The translations under genes and the position numbers were made by a program. Shown here one piece after another: positions 6,481 through 9,464 of a DNA stretch of 9,464 nucleotides; the stretch's first letter is position 1, and each line of letters starts with the position of its first letter. The notes beneath the pieces are model-generated. The model ran no database searches, had not been told where the DNA came from, and saw nothing but the letters and a program-made list of their open reading frames with translations. This DNA is from Promethearchaeota archaeon (GTDB lineage: Archaea > Asgardarchaeota > Lokiarchaeia > Sigynarchaeales > SOKP01): assembly GCA_004524425.1 (NCBI GenBank), contig SDNN01000105.1:1-9464 (forward strand). Reading direction: 5' to 3'.

Positions 6481-6505
6481 TGTTATATGTACCTAGTTTT
6501 TGTCA
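6481..6505 (+). repeat. Left terminal inverted repeat of the insertion sequence
   Basis: Starts TGTTATATGTA and ends TTTTTGTCA. Compared with the reverse complement of 8243-8267 it matches at 18 of 25 positions without gaps, including the terminal TGT, GTA at positions 9-11 and all of TTTTGTCA at 18-25. Confidence 0.78.
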
Positions 6506-6513
6506 GGGTTTTG

Positions 6514-6530
6514 TGTATTTTATTTTGTCA
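6514..6530 (+). repeat. Left subterminal repeat copy (TGTA-N5-TTTTGTCA)
   Basis: An inner copy of the core of the left terminal repeat, offset 25 bp. TGTA and TTTTGTCA are both kept, with 5 rather than 6 bases between them. The same 6-outer/5-inner spacing occurs at the right end, suggesting paired transposase-binding sites. A further TGTCA follows at 6536-6540. Confidence 0.5.
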
Positions 6531-6622
6531 AATTATGTCAGTAACTAGTTCATTTTCCGCGTTATTGTGTCCTTAATAATTAGCTTAAATTACTAAAAAA
6601 AATTAAAGTAAAACATTAAACC

Positions 6623-7981
6623 TTATAGGTCTAATGTCTTTATCAGATGTCCGTTTAGGTACACTAAGAGTTCCCTGCCTTGGTTAATCTCTTGTACCTC
6701 TACGGTTTTACCACCAAATTTATAATCTATCGTATAATCTTTTCCTTTATACGAGATGGTCCCATTTATTCGTATTCTCCTTGTAATTAGATAGTTTTTC
6801 TTGTTGATCTCTAATACATCATAGAAATGTGTTATTAATAGCTTGTCCTTATGGTAAATCTCTATTTTATCTTCATATTCAATCACATCAACCTGAGCTC
6901 GCATGTGTCCAGGGGGAACCTCGAACTTCTGACTTTTATATGATATCGTATTGTATTTGTTCACTTTTCTTTGATTAGATTCGCGAAGCCACTTGTCCCA
7001 TTTTACTTTAACCGTTAACGGTCTAAAAATTCGATCAGGTACTTCATAATATATTTTATCCGGAGTCGTTTTATGTGGAAGAGACCAGTGGGGCTTTTGA
7101 GTGTTATACCAATCAACCCATTCGGTAAACTTGTGGTTAAAATCCTTTAGAGAATACTTAGGGTGCTGCTTTATAAATACTCGAGCTTCTGTTAGAAACA
7201 TTTGCATGACTGTTCTAAACCACCTTTCAAGTTTGCCCTTAGTTTCGGGATGTCTTGGTCTTGCAAAAATAGGCTTTATTCCCAAAGATTCTAGTAATTT
7301 AGAATATTTTGTTCCTAATTCTCCTAAAACATTACGGAATTGAGCACCATTGTCAGCTAATATTTCATTAGGTCTTCCTTGAGCAAGCACAGCATCTCTT
7401 ATTACTTTTAATACATTTACTCCCTTTTGTGTCCTGAAGTATTCGGCAGCCACGATAAACCTAGAACAGTCATCTAATAGGGCAATTAAATATAATTGCT
7501 TTAAATGACCTACTGTTTGAACTCCTGCAATGTCTATTTGCCACAGATCATTAGGTTTTGAGCGTTGAAAAGCTATATATCCTTGGTTTTGCTCTCTGGG
7601 CTTATAGACTAAGTCTTGTTCTCGAATAAATTTCTGAATGGTAGATAATTTAGGGATTGGCCCCTCAAACTCAATATGAAGTATACGTTCTATCATGGGA
7701 GCACTTCTCTGTGGGATCTGCTTTTTCAGTTCTATTATTCGAGCAAAAATTTCAGGAGGATATTTTTTACGTCGGCGTGATTTCTTTTTGATTCTTTTAT
7801 TCTCTGAATTCTCTCCTGGAGTTGCTCGTTTAAGCCATCTATAAATTGTTCTTTCGGATTTCTTATACTTTATTGCGAGTTGCGGGATAGTTAGCCCTGT
7901 ATTATAATGCAATTCTCTCACCTCCTCGTATAATTCTCTTTTCTCTTTTTCTTTCAAATTCATTGAGTTCTTCACCTTCAT
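6623..7981 (-). CDS. DDE transposase, rve integrase core (IS481-like)
   Basis: 452 residues. An N-terminal helix-turn-helix (about 13-51, TIPQLAIKYKKSERTIYRWL) is followed by a very basic linker (KRIKKKSRRRKK, 62-73) and a second DNA-binding helical segment (about 75-128). The integrase catalytic core runs about 140-310. Its probable acidic triad is D150 in WQID, D210 in LADNG and E252 in KGKLERWF; the 41 residues between the last two exceed the classical 35, with E246 in HPETKG sitting at exactly 35 but not in the usual GKxER context. A beta-rich Mu-transposase-C-like domain (about 340-395) and a further beta-rich tail to 452 complete it. It cuts and joins the element's ends. The gene is uninterrupted, so it may be active. 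It is oriented like the upstream surface-protein gene, so read-through could reach it. Confidence 0.9.
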   Translation of the reverse strand: MKVKNSMNLKEKEKRELYEEVRELHYNTGLTIPQLAIKYKKSERTIYRWLKRATPGENSENKRIKKKSRRRKKYPPEIFARIIELKKQIPQRSAPMIERILHIEFEGPIPKLSTIQKFIREQDLVYKPREQNQGYIAFQRSKPNDLWQIDIAGVQTVGHLKQLYLIALLDDCSRFIVAAEYFRTQKGVNVLKVIRDAVLAQGRPNEILADNGAQFRNVLGELGTKYSKLLESLGIKPIFARPRHPETKGKLERWFRTVMQMFLTEARVFIKQHPKYSLKDFNHKFTEWVDWYNTQKPHWSLPHKTTPDKIYYEVPDRIFRPLTVKVKWDKWLRESNQRKVNKYNTISYKSQKFEVPPGHMRAQVDVIEYEDKIEIYHKDKLLITHFYDVLEINKKNYLITRRIRINGTISYKGKDYTIDYKFGGKTVEVQEINQGRELLVYLNGHLIKTLDL

Positions 7982-8017
7982 GCTTAAGAATTAGCATATT
8001 TGGTCAAATCTGAAGTA

Positions 8018-8027
8018 AGATTTAAAC
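8018..8027 (-). promoter_or_regulatory. Putative transposase promoter element with small hairpin
   Basis: Minus-strand GGTTTAAATCT centred about 42 bp upstream of the transposase ATG could be its TATA element, placing the transcript start near 7996. The adjoining 6-bp inverted repeat AAATCT / AGATTT (8006-8011 and 8018-8023) overlaps it and could allow repression. Both are short and could be fortuitous. Confidence 0.25.
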
Positions 8028-8175
8028 CCAATTACTAAAAGAGGGATAAAAAAAGCTAAATGAAATGTGTTCTTAGTTTTACGTTTAGTTTTTTAAATGT
8101 CAAATTAAATTCCGTGTGTAAGACAAGTAGGTAAATTTGACGACGGAAAAAGACAAAAAAGATCGCCAAAATTAC

Positions 8176-8198
8176 TGACATTTTTAATTACGCGCTAC
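8176..8198 (-). repeat. Right subterminal repeat copy (GTAGCGCGTAATTAAAAA + TGTCA)
   Basis: Reading inward on the minus strand this inner copy repeats the terminal sequence 8251-8266: TTTAATTACG then CGCTAC against TGTTAC, 14 of 16 identical. It keeps CGTA, five bases and AAATGTCA. The offset from the terminal copy is 67-68 bp, compared with 25 bp at the left end. Confidence 0.55.
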
Positions 8199-8220
8199 TT
8201 GTAATGTGTAAGATATTTTA

Positions 8221-8247
8221 TGTCACATAAATTCCACTTTTGTGACA
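8221..8247. repeat. Palindrome within the right end of the insertion sequence
   Basis: TGTCACA at 8221-8227 mirrored by TGTGACA at 8241-8247, with 13 bases between. Its outer arm is the TGTCA core of the right terminal repeat. It may form a two-fold binding site for the transposase or its HTH domain. Confidence 0.45.
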
Positions 8248-8267
8248 AAATTTAATTACGTGTTACA
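8243..8267 (-). repeat. Right terminal inverted repeat of the insertion sequence
   Basis: Reverse complement starts TGTAACACGTA and ends ATTTTGTCA, matching the left end at 18 of 25 positions. It ends in ACA at 8265-8267 immediately before the right copy of the target duplication. Confidence 0.78.
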
Positions 8268-8274
8268 CTTATTT
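8268..8274. repeat. Target site duplication, right copy (CTTATTT)
   Basis: Identical to 6474-6480. Base 8274 is also the last base of the stop codon (TAA on the minus strand, 8276-8274) of the neighbouring membrane protein gene, so the target overlapped that stop without altering it. Confidence 0.75.
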
Positions 8275-9464
8275 TACAATTTTCTTCTGATTTTGCGTTT
8301 AGCTGGTTTTGGAGCTGGTTCTTCTTCCTCCTTTGCTTTAGGCTCTTCTTTTTTAGGTCTAGGTTTAGTTATTTTTTCTTTCGGTTGAGGTTTTCTTGTT
8401 TTTCTACTGGGTTTTTTTTTGATGGGCACTGGTTCTTCGACGGTTTCATATTTAGATTTTAATCGATAATACCCTAATCCGATTCCAATAGCCAGTCCCA
8501 TAATAGAGCCAACTATTAACATGATCCATGGTAAGTAATCGGACAATACATCAGGAACAATGGTAATTTGTTGAGGGCCTGTATCATAATCATCATCAAG
8601 ATCAGTAGTCTCCCCATCTACATCAGTTACAGAGACATATACTGTCCAAGTACCTCCAACCAAATCTTCTGTCCTAATTTTAATTTCTAAATCGTCCTCA
8701 TATTCCTGAGAAATTTCGTATTCGTCATCCTCATCTCTAAAAGGATCCTCAGCTTCAAGTCTTACTGTTATGTATTCTATACCTTCTACATCATCCACGT
8801 CAAATTCAAAGACGATGGTTTCTCCATAGGGGACTGAAATTCTCTCTTTAGTTTCAAGATCATTGATCGTAAATCCGTCAATTTCTGGAGGATTGTTTTT
8901 CACTTCAAGTTCAGTTTTTATTACTCCGATTCCGGGAATGGCTTCTTGGTCCATGGCTTGGAATTCTGCTACATAAATTCCCTTAGGATTGTTCGCTTGA
9001 ATTTGAAAATTTCCTTCAAATCTGCCATCGTTATCATCATCACTCAAGGGTACGTTAGCCGCCAAATCCCCATTTGGATTGTAAAGGATTAATGTACCAC
9101 TAATATTTTCAAAATCGGATTCTGCATCGCTTATATTAACTTTAACATTACCAGTTTCTTCTCTAAAGACTGAGCTTGGATTAAAAATGATCGAATTCTC
9201 ATCAATTATAGGATCTGAATTCTTCACGTAAAATGCAAAATAGTCCTTATAACCGCCAGTCATCTCTATGATAATATAATAGAATTGATTCAACTCATTG
9301 TAGCTTTCATTTATGGTGAAATTTATTTGAAAAGGACTCCCTGAAAATGATACAATTGTTTTTGGATCTTCACCTGTTCCATTTACGACTGATGCAGTCC
9401 AAGAATATGTACTTGAATCATCAACAGTAATATCTGCAATTGCCTCATCTCCTCTATAATACAC
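8274..9464 (-). CDS. Membrane-anchored extracellular beta-sandwich protein, C-terminal part
   Basis: 396 visible residues, open to the right edge. The first codon seen is GTG, read here as an internal Val; the real start lies outside. The visible part is mostly beta-strand with Asp/Glu-rich loops, consistent with Ig- or cadherin-like domains at about 84-190 and 191-303. One loop, DDDNDGRFEG (142-151), resembles a calcium-binding loop. Several N-x-S/T sequons (for example NGT 29-31, NES 52-54, NIS 120-122) could be glycosylated. A hydrophobic helix at about 310-332 (PWIMLIVGSIMGLAIGIGLG) is followed by a 63-residue tail rich in Lys, Arg, Pro and Glu, which by positive-inside logic is cytoplasmic. 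So this is a type-I-like surface protein with one C-terminal anchor. Specific function is not recognisable. It originally converged on ftr with about 66 bp between stops. Confidence 0.8.
   Translation of the reverse strand: MYYRGDEAIADITVDDSSTYSWTASVVNGTGEDPKTIVSFSGSPFQINFTINESYNELNQFYYIIIEMTGGYKDYFAFYVKNSDPIIDENSIIFNPSSVFREETGNVKVNISDAESDFENISGTLILYNPNGDLAANVPLSDDDNDGRFEGNFQIQANNPKGIYVAEFQAMDQEAIPGIGVIKTELEVKNNPPEIDGFTINDLETKERISVPYGETIVFEFDVDDVEGIEYITVRLEAEDPFRDEDDEYEISQEYEDDLEIKIRTEDLVGGTWTVYVSVTDVDGETTDLDDDYDTGPQQITIVPDVLSDYLPWIMLIVGSIMGLAIGIGLGYYRLKSKYETVEEPVPIKKKPSRKTRKPQPKEKITKPRPKKEEPKAKEEEEPAPKPAKRKIRRKL

Larger units (their letters stand above)
6481..8267 (-). mobile_element. Complete single-ORF insertion sequence, IS481-like, 1787 bp
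   Basis: The element is bounded by imperfect inverted repeats of 25 bp (18 identities), beginning TGT at 6481 and ending ACA at 8267, and flanked by a 7-bp direct repeat. It encodes one intact transposase on the minus strand and no passenger gene. Noncoding ends are 142 bp on the left and 286 bp on the right; the latter contains extra repeat copies and palindromes. An intact reading frame and exact target duplication suggest a fairly recent insertion. Family assignment rests on the rve/DDE core and TGT termini; IS481 is my best guess, a related unclassified family is possible. Confidence 0.82.

Noticed and set aside
6474..6481. An 8-bp target duplication CTTATTTT
   Set aside because: The eighth T at 6481 is the first base of the element's TGT end, so the match at 8275 is coincidental; 7 bp keeps the terminal TGT intact.
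7101..7343. Plus-strand frame opposite the transposase
   Set aside because: Antisense shadow of the catalytic core region.
6501..8180. Earlier candidate ends of the insertion sequence at the inner TGTCA repeats
   Set aside because: These inner ends have no flanking direct repeat. The outer TGT/ACA pair at 6481 and 8267 gives 18 of 25 matches and an exact 7-bp duplication.
8041..8267. CRISPR array or noncoding RNA in the repeat-rich right end
   Set aside because: The repeats are few, unequal in spacing and in both orientations, and they correspond to the element's own terminal repeat; they are transposase-site-like.

Overview
The window looks like AT-rich chromosomal DNA from an archaeon of the Asgard superphylum, most like Lokiarchaeota. 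The grounds are two tetrahydromethanopterin C1-pathway enzymes (Ftr and an F420-dependent Mtd), an archaeal beta-CASP nuclease start, a Rag/Gtr-type small GTPase carrying a C-terminal roadblock-like domain (a combination typical of Asgard archaea and eukaryotes), and AT-rich TATA-box-like spacers with few strong ribosome binding sites. The lineage is inferred from gene content; no rRNA gene is present.

Layout. Positions 1-1699 hold three minus-strand genes read right to left: adenine phosphoribosyltransferase (apt), methylthioadenosine phosphorylase (mtnP), and the first 76 codons of a beta-CASP metallo-beta-lactamase RNase that runs off the left edge. MtnP releases adenine and Apt turns adenine into AMP, so the 29-bp-spaced pair forms a compact salvage module. 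Positions 1867-3192 hold a signal-less, cysteine-type sulfatase on the minus strand. It is divergent from the Rag-like GTPase at 3443-4399 (+). Next come mtd (minus) and ftr (plus), divergent across a 170-bp, extremely AT-rich control region. Both act in the H4MPT branch that carries carbon between formyl-methanofuran and methylene-H4MPT. The step between them (Mch) is not in the window.

Positions 6481-8267 are a complete single-gene insertion sequence of 1787 bp. It has imperfect 25-bp terminal inverted repeats beginning TGT, a 452-residue DDE transposase, and a 7-bp target duplication CTTATTT at 6474-6480 and 8268-8274. It landed between two genes that converged originally: ftr on the left and a large membrane-anchored extracellular beta-sandwich protein on the right (8274-9464, minus, N-terminus beyond the edge). 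The target site touches the last base of that protein's stop codon.

I see no tRNA, rRNA, CRISPR array or defence operon. The most notable items are the Rag/roadblock GTPase, the precisely delimited insertion sequence with paired subterminal repeats at both ends, and a strongly human-like MTA phosphorylase next to apt. I do not see convincing evidence of a wholly new multi-gene system here.
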